A stretch of DNA of 35,063 nucleotides, taken from contig CATPBJ010000202.1 of NCBI GenBank assembly GCA_955652395.1, positions 1-35,063 of the forward strand. Direction: 5' to 3'. This DNA is from an uncultured Terriglobales bacterium (GTDB taxonomy: Bacteria; Acidobacteriota; Terriglobia; Terriglobales; Acidobacteriaceae). The notes under the pieces are model-generated. The model was not told the origin of the DNA. It worked only from the letters and a program-made list of their open reading frames with translations, and did not search any database. The position numbers and the translations under genes are program-made. The first letter of the stretch is position 1; each line of letters opens with the position of its first letter. Below, piece by piece: positions 25,602-34,169 of this stretch.

Positions 25602-26360
25602 TTAGTCCCGCACTACTTCTGTGTTATCGCCGGCCACCAAAATCCGCACCAGCTTGAATTGATCGTCGAGCCACAGCGACCACTCCCCGGCGTCGCTTTT
25701 GAGTAGAAAATGATTGAGTTCTCGTTCCACACCATGTACTGAAACCTTGTCCTTCCCGGCGAACGCCAGGCTTACCAACAGTGAAGAACGCTGATGCGGA
25801 TTGATAGCGCCGAACTTCACCTGCTGGTTCTGCGGGCAAACGACCACTCCTTTGTCCGGGTGACAGCCGCTGGCCAGATATTTCCACACCAGAATTTCCC
25901 GGTGAACAAAGAAGTAGTCGTCCAGAACGCTGGTTGAAATCGGAAGGAGAAAGGGGTGCTCTTCCTCTTTGTCCTGCGGCTTATTGGTGGAACGTTCGAC
26001 CAAAAGGTTGTCGTTGGGCAAAAGCACCGCTTGCGCTTTCCCGGGCGTGACCTCTTTCCACTCGTATTTCCGCAGATCACCGTTTAGCGCGAGTTGCAAT
26101 TCCGAGGACTGGGCCGCCGGGTCAACGCCCGCCTCGGTCTTGAATTCGGAGATGGCGACGCTCCCTGTGGTGTTCTGCTGGATGGAAAATTTCTCGGTGG
26201 CAACCCTCCGTCCATTCATGAAAACGCCAAAAGAGCCAGCGTCCACAATCTGGGCCGCAGGTTCCTTTTCCTTGTCTTTATCTTTGCCTGGCTCCGCCAC
26301 CGCGGCCGGGATCAGCTGAAGGCACGAAATTCCCATCAGGAGAGCCGTTGTGAGCTTCAC
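25602..26360 (-). CDS. Secreted hypothetical protein
   Basis: 252 residues from GTG 26360, chosen because AAGGGG (26368-26373) lies 7 bases upstream and the signal peptide (VKLTTALLMGISCLQLIPAAVAEPG) begins there; the longer frame to 26402 adds a basic leader. After a Lys/Asp/Glu-rich linker the body is beta-rich with FGVFMNGRRVATEKFSI, VLDDYFFVHREILVWKYLA and two cysteines near the middle. It resembles in layout the DUF3108/DUF6134-type periplasmic proteins, but I cannot assign a family. Sits between aroK and the AI-2E permease in a tight minus-strand run. Confidence 0.75.
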   Translation of the reverse strand: MKLTTALLMGISCLQLIPAAVAEPGKDKDKEKEPAAQIVDAGSFGVFMNGRRVATEKFSIQQNTTGSVAISEFKTEAGVDPAAQSSELQLALNGDLRKYEWKEVTPGKAQAVLLPNDNLLVERSTNKPQDKEEEHPFLLPISTSVLDDYFFVHREILVWKYLASGCHPDKGVVVCPQNQQVKFGAINPHQRSSLLVSLAFAGKDKVSVHGVERELNHFLLKSDAGEWSLWLDDQFKLVRILVAGDNTEVVRD

Positions 26361-26433
26361 GGTCGCACCCCTTCGAAATGCCGCGGTCCGAGACTCAGTC
26401 ATTTCTTAACTTCAAAAGCGTGCCGTTACTCGA

Positions 26434-27003
26434 CTACCGCAGGCCCAGGCGGGTGATCGCTTCCGCGGCCACCTCTTCCACGTTTTTGCCCACAGTTTCG
26501 ATGCGCAAGCCGGCTTTCAGGTAGCAAGGCCGGCGGTCCTCACATAACCGATGGAACTCCTTCGCATCGCCGCGCAACGGACGTTCAACCTGCTGCTGCT
26601 GGCAGCGACGGAACAACTCTTCTGCGGGAGCGTCCAGGAAGATGGTTGACAACCCGGCCTGCTCGAGCAAAGCGGTGTTATCCGCCTGCGCAAAAGCACC
26701 ACCCCCCAAAGCCACAACCTTGGCGGAAGCGCCCAGTTCACCAACCAGCGATCGCAGGGCCTTGTGCTCCAACTGCCGGAATGCGGCCTCGCCGGACTGC
26801 CGAAAAATTTGTTCAATGGACCTTTGTTCCCGAGCCTGGATGCGTTCGTCCAGATCTTCAAAAGGCCAGCCCAACCGGCGGCTCAAGGCCGCGCCCACGC
26901 TGCTCTTGCCGGCGCCCATGAAGCCCACCAGCACCACGGCCCGTACTCCGGAGACAGACGCAGACTTCGTGGTGTCAGACTGCCCACCGGGTCGAGTGCT
27001 CAT
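26434..27003 (-). CDS. aroK: Shikimate kinase
   Basis: 189 residues from ATG 27003; an upstream ATG at 27108 would overlap the DUF4097 gene and add a non-family leader. ATP-dependent 3-phosphorylation of shikimate on the way to chorismate. Walker A GFMGAGKSS, substrate Asp in FEDLDERIQ, FRQSGEAAFRQLE with shikimate-binding Arg, VALGGGAF, and the lid Arg in VERPLRG. The ~20-residue N-terminal tail is low in structure. No other aro genes are nearby. Confidence 0.93.
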   Translation of the reverse strand: MSTRPGGQSDTTKSASVSGVRAVVLVGFMGAGKSSVGAALSRRLGWPFEDLDERIQAREQRSIEQIFRQSGEAAFRQLEHKALRSLVGELGASAKVVALGGGAFAQADNTALLEQAGLSTIFLDAPAEELFRRCQQQQVERPLRGDAKEFHRLCEDRRPCYLKAGLRIETVGKNVEEVAAEAITRLGLR

Positions 27004-27079
27004 GTAGGACGGCAATTTGCGGCACCCATCGAACCGCCGCGCCAGCCTCTCACTGTCGCTTAGTTTGAGCGCGTCTTCT

Positions 27080-27925
27080 TTAGCGCTTCTTGAGGTGGAT
27101 TTTACCACTGAAGGAAAACAACCGGACCGAAGATGCGGCCTTGTTCATCGTACCTGCGAAGGCACTCCCTGCCTTGACCACGAAGGGGGTGTGCTTGGGT
27201 TCGAGAAGAAAGTCATTCTCCACCTGGCCGCGGACGGAGCGGGCCGTCACATCAATCGAGGCATCGTTCGGAGCGCTAGCTTCGATATCTCCGCTGTGAC
27301 TGGTCAGCATGTACTCGCCGCTGTTGCCAAAATCGCCTTCATAGCGAATCTTTCCGCTGGTCGAGCTTACCTGCACCAGCGGGCCATTCACTGCGTTCAA
27401 CACGACGTCGCCGCCGACGGACGTGACTTCGACATGTCCGTTGCGGATATTATTCAGCGCAACTGAGCCGTTCAGGGTTCGGATGTGCACGTGGGCATCA
27501 CTGATGTCGCGCACTTCCACATTGGGCTGGCTGCCTTCGAGAGTTACATCGCCGTGCAGACCCTCGGCATGAAGCAGGCCGGTGGAGGATCGCAGGGTAA
27601 CGCTGGCATCGGCTGGCACTGATACTTCGTAGTCCACGCGGCCCGCGTCGGCGGTGGCGCCGGGAAGAAGGTGGCTGAGAATGTCCACACGGCTTCCACT
27701 TTGGGTTTGGTCAATTTCCACCTGTTCCGAATGAAGGACAGCAACCACGACCACCTGGCTGCCCGCGCCGGGTTTCACCGAAATTGGCCCATACTGATTC
27801 GTAATCGAGATGACTGCCCCGGGGCCGACGGTAAAACGGAATTCCTTCCGGACCTCGGCTGAGGTGCAGATTGCCGTTGCCAGGATCGCGACCGAAACCA
27901 GTTGCACGCGCTGCGCTCTCGCCAT
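27080..27925 (-). CDS. DUF4097 beta-strand repeat protein, exported
   Basis: 281 residues from ATG 27925, set by AGAGGGG 5 bases upstream. Signal peptide (VQLVSVAILATAICTSAEV) then a right-handed beta-helix-like body with regular short repeats: VTLRSSTGLLHAEGLHGDVTLEG, VHIRTLNGSVALNNIRNGHVEV, VQVSSTSGKIRYEGDF, YMLTSHSGDIEASAP (DUF4097, also seen in Bacillus LiaG). Third in line after an ECF sigma factor and its anti-sigma factor, 73 bases downstream, so it is likely a member or target of that regulon in the envelope. No enzymatic motif is visible. Confidence 0.85.
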   Translation of the reverse strand: MARAQRVQLVSVAILATAICTSAEVRKEFRFTVGPGAVISITNQYGPISVKPGAGSQVVVVAVLHSEQVEIDQTQSGSRVDILSHLLPGATADAGRVDYEVSVPADASVTLRSSTGLLHAEGLHGDVTLEGSQPNVEVRDISDAHVHIRTLNGSVALNNIRNGHVEVTSVGGDVVLNAVNGPLVQVSSTSGKIRYEGDFGNSGEYMLTSHSGDIEASAPNDASIDVTARSVRGQVENDFLLEPKHTPFVVKAGSAFAGTMNKAASSVRLFSFSGKIHLKKR

Positions 27926-27998
27926 AATTTCCCCTCTCATAGACCCGCTGCGACTATGAGCTCCCATTCAGTACCGCCAATTGCAAGCCTGCCGCTGA

Positions 27999-28646
27999 CT
28001 AGGGCAGGGAACGATCCAATGCCATTTCATAGACGGCCGCGCGTTGCCCATAGGCATCCATCACGATTTGCTGAGCTTCCTCATCATTCGGGTCAGCCTG
28101 AGCGGATTCTTCGGCGTCTTGAATGTAGGCATTCACGTTCTGCAGGTTCGACGCGTATTGCGCCTGCATGGCTGGAGCCACGGCGGCCAGCAACTGGTCG
28201 TCCTCAATTTTATTTACACTGGATGGCTTTTTACCAGTCTGCAGGTTGGCTACCGCGGCAGGAGTTGGCGTGTGCAAATCTGCCGACAGTTTTGAGTCCC
28301 CTGATCCTCTCTGGTAGACGATGATGCCGAACCCGACTAACACAACGGCTGCCAGGGGCGCCAGCCATGCCAGGTTCCAGCGCCGAGGGCCCGGTGGCAC
28401 CAGCGACGGTCCCCGGTGCGGATCACGGATGATGCCTTCTTGCCGCAGCGTAATTTCAATCGAGTTCCACACCCGCGGGCTGGGCTCGGCAACCTCTTGC
28501 AACAGCCGCGCCTCGCTGGCGATCAGATCCAGATCCGCGACCAGACCCGAACACACGGGACAGGATTTCAAATGCGATTCTTGCTCGGCGGTCCTGTCAC
28601 CCGCAATTACTTCCGGCAAAACTTCCTGAAACTCTGCGCAATTCAT
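27999..28646 (-). CDS. Zinc-finger anti-sigma factor
   Basis: 215 residues. The N-terminal ZAS motif is clear: Cys3, then His25-x3-Cys29-x2-Cys32, with preceding helix MNCAEFQEVLPEVIAGD. A single membrane helix (about 92-111, LAWLAPLAAVVLVGFGIIVY) separates it from an extracytoplasmic helical domain (DDQLLAAVAPAMQAQYASNL; DEEAQQIVMDAYGQRAAVYEM). The cytoplasmic finger should hold the adjacent sigma factor until the outer part senses a signal. ATG 28646 has GGGGGAG 8 bases upstream and follows the sigma gene by 36 bases. Confidence 0.9.
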   Translation of the reverse strand: MNCAEFQEVLPEVIAGDRTAEQESHLKSCPVCSGLVADLDLIASEARLLQEVAEPSPRVWNSIEITLRQEGIIRDPHRGPSLVPPGPRRWNLAWLAPLAAVVLVGFGIIVYQRGSGDSKLSADLHTPTPAAVANLQTGKKPSSVNKIEDDQLLAAVAPAMQAQYASNLQNVNAYIQDAEESAQADPNDEEAQQIVMDAYGQRAAVYEMALDRSLP

Positions 28647-28682
28647 ACTTTGTCTCCCCCAAGTAACGCTCTCGATCGCTCC

Positions 28683-29285
28683 TTACGGCTTTGCGGCCTT
28701 TTCGGCTCTGCTCGTCTTGAGCGATTCGCGCAGCTTCATGCGCGCCTTGTGCAGCTGAGATTTGCTGTTGCCGATGGAACATCCCACCATCGCAGCAATC
28801 TCGTTGTGCTCGTATCCTTCTACGTCATGCAGTACAAAAATCCTTCGATATCCCGGCGGCAGCGCATCCACCGCGCTTTGCAATCGCAACCGGTCAATCG
28901 AGCCCGACAAGACGGGGTCGGGTGCGCCCAGCTCTTTCTTCGGGACCTCTTCCTCGTTTTCCAGCGTCTCTTCCAATGGAACTACGGGAAGACTTTTCTT
29001 CCGCAGCTGCATCAGGACAACGTTTACCGCCATCCGGTGCAGCCAGGTGGAAAAGGCTGATTCGCCTCGAAAAGTTGCAATCTTGCGAAATAACTGCAGA
29101 AAAGCTTCCTGAGTCAGGTCCTCAGCTTCCGCCGTGTTGGACGTCATGCGGAGACACAGCGAATAAACGCGCCGTTTGTGCAGGCCGTACAGAAGCTGAA
29201 AAGCTTCTGCATCTCCGTGCTTGGCTCGCTCTATCGCCTCAGCTTCGGAAAGCTTGTCGCCCTGTAGTTTTTTCGCGTCCGTCAA
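28683..29285 (-). CDS. ECF sigma-70 family RNA polymerase sigma factor
   Basis: 200 residues. Region 2: [57 protein letters not shown]. Region 4: [28 protein letters not shown] followed by the helix-turn-helix [16 protein letters not shown]. Together they are diagnostic of group 4 (RpoE-like) sigma factors. It starts at TTG 29285 with AAGG about 7 bases upstream. An anti-sigma factor follows directly. Autoregulation is usual for such pairs; a sigma-70-like TTGACG/TAGGCT promoter lies about 155 bases upstream. Confidence 0.95.
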   Translation of the reverse strand: MTDAKKLQGDKLSEAEAIERAKHGDAEAFQLLYGLHKRRVYSLCLRMTSNTAEAEDLTQEAFLQLFRKIATFRGESAFSTWLHRMAVNVVLMQLRKKSLPVVPLEETLENEEEVPKKELGAPDPVLSGSIDRLRLQSAVDALPPGYRRIFVLHDVEGYEHNEIAAMVGCSIGNSKSQLHKARMKLRESLKTSRAEKAAKP

Positions 29286-29750
29286 GTCGCCTTTTCCGGC
29301 CGCACTAATTCAGATGCGGCGTAACTATCTTTTCGTTGTACTGCTTGCAGAGTTTGCTACTGACCTGAACCCAGTCGAATCCGGGATGTCGTCAGGACCT
29401 TTCGATTTGGCGCTTCTTGGTGACCTTCGTAACTACTAGAAGCCTATCGGGGTCGGTAAACGGCGTCAACTATGGTTCTTTGTAGCTATGATTCTTGGTA
29501 GCTGTTCCGCTTTTCTGGGAATTGGGCCGCCGGTTCACGACAATAAATGCCGTTCTGCAGCTTCAGCACCCGGAAGATACCCCAATGTAGACCTTCTTCA
29601 CACTTGTTTCCGAGAAGCTGTGCGCCCCCATGGCTCCTGATTACGACAGGTCGTGCACGGGCGTGACATTTCGGACCGAATCCGCCTTGCTTGAGAATGA
29701 GGACAACCGCAGCCCGACGGTCGAGTCAGGCTAGCGCGGGGGAGAAATGC
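29286..29750. other. 465-base divergent intergenic region
   Basis: Separates the minus-strand sigma operon from the plus-strand small secreted gene. Apart from the weak promoter noted and the ribosome site GGGGGAG at 29738-29744, I see no gene, tRNA, riboswitch or palindromic repeat. A short repeated phrase (TTGTAGCT / TGGTAGCT, around 29480-29502) is probably chance. Confidence 0.4.
29441..29469 (-). promoter_or_regulatory. Possible housekeeping promoter for the sigma/anti-sigma run
   Basis: Minus strand: TTGACG (29469-29464), 17-base spacer, TAGGCT (29446-29441). The -35 is 5/6 and the -10 only 3/6, so this is weak evidence. A GGAAC box further upstream (near 29507) could be an ECF-type -35 but lacks a clear partner. 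Confidence 0.3.
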
Positions 29751-30176
29751 ATGAAAACCAAGATTCTCATAACCGCAGTCCTGTTGGGGTCTCTGGCTCA
29801 GGCCAAAGAGCCAAAAGCCCATCGGTCTGGCACTCTGCTCCAAATGGACTCGGCGGAGTGCGGGTTAGATGAAAACAGCGGCAAGAGCTTTGTCGGTGAA
29901 ATCGTGGGTACCGACTCGGCGCACAAGAAAACCCACGCGCTGCTCTGCCAGGAATACCTCCTACAGAGCGACACGGTAATTTATCGCATCCGCCCCGTCG
30001 ACGAAAAGCATCCCGTCCTGCTGCCGGTCGGTCAAACCGCTCAGTTCCGCATTCATAAGGACAAGATGCTGCTGCAGGTAGAAGATGCCGATAGCAAGGA
30101 ACGCGAATACAGCGTCGTTTCTATGACGCCGCGGTCCGAGCGGAAGTCGGCCGACAACTCTACTTCTCTCAAATAA
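29751..30176 (+). CDS. Small secreted hypothetical protein
   Basis: 141 residues from ATG 29751, set by GGGGGAG 6 bases upstream. Signal peptide MKTKILITAVLLGSLAQAK, then a compact domain: DSAECGLDENSGKSF, GTDSAHKKTHALLCQEYLL (two cysteines that could pair), DTVIYRIRPVDEKHPVLLPVG, QFRIHKDKMLLQVEDAD and EYSVVSMTPR. The strand pattern suggests a small beta-barrel or OB-like fold. I have the impression of close relatives in other Acidobacteria but no function. It stands alone; no operon partner. Confidence 0.75.
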   Translation: MKTKILITAVLLGSLAQAKEPKAHRSGTLLQMDSAECGLDENSGKSFVGEIVGTDSAHKKTHALLCQEYLLQSDTVIYRIRPVDEKHPVLLPVGQTAQFRIHKDKMLLQVEDADSKEREYSVVSMTPRSERKSADNSTSLK

Positions 30177-30500
30177 GCATTCATGCTGTCGGGGCGCGGG
30201 TCGGGGACACAATCCGCGCCGATGTTGTTCCGCTCCACTCGACAGGTAGATCATGGCGCAAGATCAGAGTGCAGGTGACCGCCTCCACCGCGGCTGTCCC
30301 ATTGCAGACTCACTACAAGAAGGGTTACCTCGCCAGGGCAAGGTAAGGTCTGCCGCTGGCGCCGAGCCATGCGTCCCGGGTGCCTCGGCCTAAGGCGCTG
30401 GACGCCGGAAATCTATGTGCCCAGGCCGGCTACCATGGTAGAGTGTGGGGCTAATTTCCCCTGCCTGACAGCCTGGGAACGCCAGCTGAAGGAGTCGTCC
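30177..30500. other. Intergenic region before the CBS-domain gene
   Basis: GC-rich, no coding potential that I trust; the frame of the CBS gene is open back to 30369 but that extension is not CBS-like. Holds the AAGGAG ribosome site (30489-30494). I see no clear promoter or structured RNA. Confidence 0.4.
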
Positions 30501-30911
30501 ATGTCGCCGATCTACGAGCTTGTAAAGGATCGCCGGGTTTATTCCATCGAGGCCGACCGCACCGTTCTGGAAGGCGCCCGTTTCATGATGGAACATCGCA
30601 TCGGCGCTCTGCCCGTGCTGCGCAACGGCGAGTTGGTGGGTATCTTCTCCGAGCGCGACATCATGAACCGCGTCGTCGCCGTTGGACGCTTGCCCGGAAC
30701 CACCAAGATCTCCGAGGTGATGACGGCCAACCCCAAGGCGGTCAGCGTGGAAGAAACCATAGAGAATTGCCTGTACCTCATGCGGGAATTTGGTTTCCGC
30801 CATTTGCCCATCGTGGATGGCAAGGAACTCAAGGGATTGGTTTCTTCCCGCGACATCCTGTTGCGCTACATTTCCCAGAAAGAAGCCGAGCAGCGCCGCC
30901 TCGCAGTGTAA
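30501..30911 (+). CDS. CBS-domain pair protein
   Basis: 136 residues, essentially two CBS domains (about 8-65 and 72-130) forming one Bateman module. Signatures: TVLEGARFMMEHRIGALPVL, GELVGIFSERDIMNRVV, TTKISEVMTANPKAVSVEET, MREFGFRHLPIVD, LKGLVSSRDILLRYIS. Such stand-alone modules bind adenosyl ligands (AMP, ATP, SAM) and regulate partners or act as energy or redox sensors. ATG 30501 follows AAGGAG by 6 bases. It converges on the GH130-like gene with 25 bases between stops. Confidence 0.92.
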   Translation: MSPIYELVKDRRVYSIEADRTVLEGARFMMEHRIGALPVLRNGELVGIFSERDIMNRVVAVGRLPGTTKISEVMTANPKAVSVEETIENCLYLMREFGFRHLPIVDGKELKGLVSSRDILLRYISQKEAEQRRLAV

Positions 30912-30936
30912 GGACGGATTGGGCGGGGCCGGCCCT

Positions 30937-31917
30937 TCATGGAATGACTGGGACCCCGGCCACGCCAATGTACTTGTCAGCGCCGCCGTAGTAGAACAAA
31001 TAGCGGCTGCCCTGTCTTGCCATACCCTCGACGAAGACCACATTCGGAACCTGCCCACCCTTCTCCCAGTTCCTTTCTGGAAGAAACACCGGCTGTTCTG
31101 ATCGCCAGATGAGTTTGCGCGGATCGCTCCGGTCAAATACAGCAATGGCAGTGCGATAGACCAGATTGTCGTCTGCTCCGTTGTAAACCAGTACTATTCC
31201 GTTTTTCGTCACGATGGGTGGAGGTCCTGGTTCCACGACTCGGGAATCAAACCGACCGGCGCGGGGCGGAAGTACAGGCACATCTGTAGCCTCTGTCCAA
31301 TGGATGAGATCTGGCGAATATGCCAGTCCTATCTGTTCAAACTTGTCATTACTGGTGCCCAGGAAGTACATCCAGTACTTGCCGTCGATCTTTTCCGGCA
31401 CGATGGCCCCCGACTTTGTCCAGCCCACATTCCAGTTGCCTTTGTAGGCTGGCAGAATCACGCCTTGGCGCTGCCAGTGGAGCAAATCCTTGGAAGTAGC
31501 CAGGCACAGTTGCGCATCCTTCTTGTTGTAGCCGGTGTAGGTCAGATAGTAGGTGTCGCGGAATTTCACCAGACGAGGATCTTCCACGCCACCCTCTCTT
31601 TCATAGTCAGCTTCGGGAGAGAGCACGGGCTGGGATGAGCGGGTGAAGTGCAAGCCATCAGTACTCTGCGCATAGCCCAGACGCGAGGTTCCGTTTTTGT
31701 CCTGGGCGCGGTAGAGCATGACGAGCTTGCCGCGATGACGGATGATCGCCGGGTTAAATGTTCCTGCCGATTCCCATCCTTCGTCTCGCGGAGAAATAAT
31801 GGGATCGGCCGACAATCGGATCCAGGCACGAAGTGTCCAGTCCTGCGCCGCCGCCGAAACCAGCCCTGAGGCGAACAGGACAAACAGGCCGAGCGAACGG
31901 GTCCAGGTGCGCATCAT
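30937..31917 (-). CDS. Secreted GH130/GH43-like glycoside-active enzyme
   Basis: 326 residues with signal peptide (SLGLFVLFASGLVSAAAQD) and a five-bladed beta-propeller of the GH130 type: AGTFNPAIIRHRGKLVMLYRAQD, GGVEDPRLVKFRDTYYLTYTGY, KSGAIVPEKIDGKYWMYFLG, VVEPGPPPIVTKNGIVLVYNGAD and YYGGADKYIGVA. The Asp in EDPR and the FNPA, EPGPPP and GGAD motifs are characteristic. Family members cleave beta-mannosides by phosphorolysis or hydrolysis. A secreted form more likely hydrolyses, since phosphate and sugar phosphates are of little use outside; this is inference, and the specificity cannot be read. Diverges from a small ORF 42 bases away. Confidence 0.88.
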   Translation of the reverse strand: MMRTWTRSLGLFVLFASGLVSAAAQDWTLRAWIRLSADPIISPRDEGWESAGTFNPAIIRHRGKLVMLYRAQDKNGTSRLGYAQSTDGLHFTRSSQPVLSPEADYEREGGVEDPRLVKFRDTYYLTYTGYNKKDAQLCLATSKDLLHWQRQGVILPAYKGNWNVGWTKSGAIVPEKIDGKYWMYFLGTSNDKFEQIGLAYSPDLIHWTEATDVPVLPPRAGRFDSRVVEPGPPPIVTKNGIVLVYNGADDNLVYRTAIAVFDRSDPRKLIWRSEQPVFLPERNWEKGGQVPNVVFVEGMARQGSRYLFYYGGADKYIGVAGVPVIP

Positions 31918-31959
31918 AATGTCCGACCTTGTTGGGGCAACTAGCGTATCCTAGTAAGT

Positions 31960-32154
31960 ATGTATACCGCCGATGTGTTGAGAAACGTTGTTGCCCTGCG
32001 AACTGAAGTTGCCAACCTGCGCGACCTGAATGACCGTTACGCTAGCCAAGAGGATCCCGTTCCCATGGCCTCTCGCGCCAACAAAGAGCGGCGTACACGC
32101 CTTCAGGAAATCGTCCGGGAATTGGCCGCCATCGCCAAAGACCAGCGGCCCTGA
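31960..32154 (+). CDS. Small coiled-coil hypothetical protein (64 aa)
   Basis: 64 residues, strongly helical and charged: VVALRTEVANLRDLNDRYASQ and ANKERRTRLQEIVRELAAIA show heptad spacing suitable for a coiled coil. ATG 31960 is the first in-frame start; the ribosome site (AGTAAG) is weak. No signal peptide, no metal motif. Similar short helical proteins occur scattered in acidobacterial genomes (impression only). Function unknown. Confidence 0.6.
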   Translation: MYTADVLRNVVALRTEVANLRDLNDRYASQEDPVPMASRANKERRTRLQEIVRELAAIAKDQRP

Positions 32155-32254
32155 GGTCAACCGGAACTCTCTTGACGCGACTGGCCGCGAACGGCCCGGT
32201 TTGACTCTGTCGTGCCTGCGCCCGTGAGCAGGTCCAGTTGTCATGACGGGTATT

Positions 32255-34027
32255 TTAATGCTGCAAAACTTCGATCTCATCTATGTTGCCCAGGTATTCG
32301 TAGCGGAGCAACGCGATTGGAACGTTGCCGTTCTTCCATACAAAGTCATGGAACTCGCGCAAGTTGAATTTCTCGCCTTGCGCCAGGCGAGCTTCCGCCA
32401 GTAATTTCATGATCTGCAATTTGCCTGTCTGATAAGAGATTCCCACGCCGGGGACTGAGGCGTAAAACGTAGCGTCCTCCAACGCCGTTGCCCGGTCGAG
32501 CGGGACCGTCCTCATGAAGTAGTCGGCCGCCTGCTCGATGGTGAACTCTCCTGTGGATAGCTTTACCTCAACCTCCACCCGCAGCGCGCGAAAGCGCATG
32601 AAGTTGTAAATGATCTCGCGGGTACGCGGGCTGTCCTCGAACAGACCGGCCTGCAGCATCATTTCTTCGGCGTAGAAGGCGATGCCTTCGTTGGCGCTGG
32701 AGTCGTAGTAATGCCGGCGGATCGGGTCCTCATTCGTCCAGGACATCACCTTTTGGAAATAGTGTCCCGGAATGCCTTCATGCACAATGATTCCTCGCGG
32801 ATCCCGGGCGGTTGATAAATCGAAGTATCCCCGATCGGGGGAAGGCGTCTTAACGTAACTGATGGCCTGATCTTTCAGGCGGGTAGGGCCGGTGAGGTCG
32901 TCAGCGACTCCGAACGCGGCGAGCGGCGCCAGATAGGACGGAAAGGGAAGATTGCGGTAGTGCTGCACCCAGGCCGGGACCGTGAGGATGTTCCTCTCCT
33001 CGAGGAAATTGCGAATCTCTTGTTCCTGCTGCTCTTCGCGCGCAATCTCGGTAGTCTGGTCCTTGGCCAGCGCCAATTGCGGCAGCTTCGCGTTGCGATT
33101 TTTCTCGTAGGCTTCGAAGGCGACGGACCGCCCCCATTCCTGGCGACCCTTGGCCACCAGCTGCTCGGGGGTGCAAGGAATCAACGCGACGTGCTTCAGG
33201 AAGTACACATAACTGTCACGTCCGACAGCCACATTGCTGGACATCTCTGGCAGCCGCTGCTCGAGCCAAACGCGGTAGCCTTCCAAAGCCCGGATTGCGG
33301 CCTGAACCGCAGGATCAAGTTGCGCGGCGCTTGCCATTGAGAGGTAAGGTTTTAGCTCGCGCGCCATTTCTTCCAGCCGGGGACGAATGTCATTCAGTTG
33401 ATGGATCGACAATTTTGCCAGCGGACCGGCAGGGTCCTTGATGTTTGCTTCTCCACCCGCAATGATCTGGGGAATTGCCTGGATGCGACGAACGATTTCG
33501 GCACTGCGAACCTCACCGAAGGGCGGCGGTTGGGTCAGACTGACGAACACCGAGGCCAGAGCTTGGTCCAGATAAAACCAGGGATTGCGCTGCCACCCTC
33601 GCACGTAATCGAGTTCCCATAGTGCCCGCGCAATGGCGGAGCTGACGAGGAGATAGTCCACGGTTTCGGCGCGGGAGCGGTCGCGGAGATCCGGACCCAA
33701 GGCCTTCCAGCGCTTTTCGAACGCTGATAATTCGTCGCGACGCTTCGCGATCGTGGATGGCGACCAGTCTGCTGCCCATCCGTCGGGACGGTCAAGCCGC
33801 GGAATGTCGTCAAAGGAGAACGGTTGTTCGGCAGCTCGCCATTCCCAAAAATCAGCAGATAGCTGTTGCAGCGCATTTATCGGCGGGGTTGAAGCTGGCG
33901 CTAGTTGGACCGGTGCGACAGATGCAGCCAGCATTATCGTTCCGAAACGTAAAATGGCCTTGATCGCGGATCGTCGATTGGTCGATCGTCGATTAGTCGA
34001 TCGCTGATTAGTCGATCGTTGATTCAT
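32255..34027 (-). CDS. DUF885 family protein, exported
   Basis: 590 residues from ATG 34027, set by GGGAG 5 bases upstream. The N-terminus is four near-identical pentapeptides (NQRST, NQRST, NRRST, NRRSA) followed by the hydrophobic signal segment (AILRFGTIMLAASVAPVQLAPA). The mature part is a long helical protein with HEGIPGHYFQK (about residue 412), a pattern resembling metallopeptidase zinc sites, and SSANEGIAFYAEEMM about 25 residues later, which could supply the third ligand Glu. DUF885 proteins are thought to be peptidase-like; no substrate is established. The frame runs back to 34243 but that stretch overlaps the next gene and lacks features. Confidence 0.88.
   Translation of the reverse strand: MNQRSTNQRSTNRRSTNRRSAIKAILRFGTIMLAASVAPVQLAPASTPPINALQQLSADFWEWRAAEQPFSFDDIPRLDRPDGWAADWSPSTIAKRRDELSAFEKRWKALGPDLRDRSRAETVDYLLVSSAIARALWELDYVRGWQRNPWFYLDQALASVFVSLTQPPPFGEVRSAEIVRRIQAIPQIIAGGEANIKDPAGPLAKLSIHQLNDIRPRLEEMARELKPYLSMASAAQLDPAVQAAIRALEGYRVWLEQRLPEMSSNVAVGRDSYVYFLKHVALIPCTPEQLVAKGRQEWGRSVAFEAYEKNRNAKLPQLALAKDQTTEIAREEQQEQEIRNFLEERNILTVPAWVQHYRNLPFPSYLAPLAAFGVADDLTGPTRLKDQAISYVKTPSPDRGYFDLSTARDPRGIIVHEGIPGHYFQKVMSWTNEDPIRRHYYDSSANEGIAFYAEEMMLQAGLFEDSPRTREIIYNFMRFRALRVEVEVKLSTGEFTIEQAADYFMRTVPLDRATALEDATFYASVPGVGISYQTGKLQIMKLLAEARLAQGEKFNLREFHDFVWKNGNVPIALLRYEYLGNIDEIEVLQH
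33965..34024. repeat. Four 15-bp tandem repeats in the DUF885 signal peptide
   Basis: On the coding (minus) strand the unit is AATCARCGATCGACY repeated four times with few changes, centred on CGATCG. Being 15 bp, copy changes keep the frame and only alter the positively charged n-region of the signal peptide. Confidence 0.85.
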
Positions 34028-34169
34028 GAGGACTCCCGGAATGTCCAACGTTGTAACACAGCAGGTGCACGGCGTGCTGCGGTGCCTCCGCAGGGCAAGC
34101 TTCGATCGGGCGAAGCAAGGGCGTTCCGGCAGGAAGGCTATAACGTTATTGGGTGCGCGTGCCGCTGCT

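Noticed and set aside
33965..34024. CRISPR-like array
   Set aside because: Units are only 15 bp, directly abutting with no spacers, and lie inside a coding sequence.
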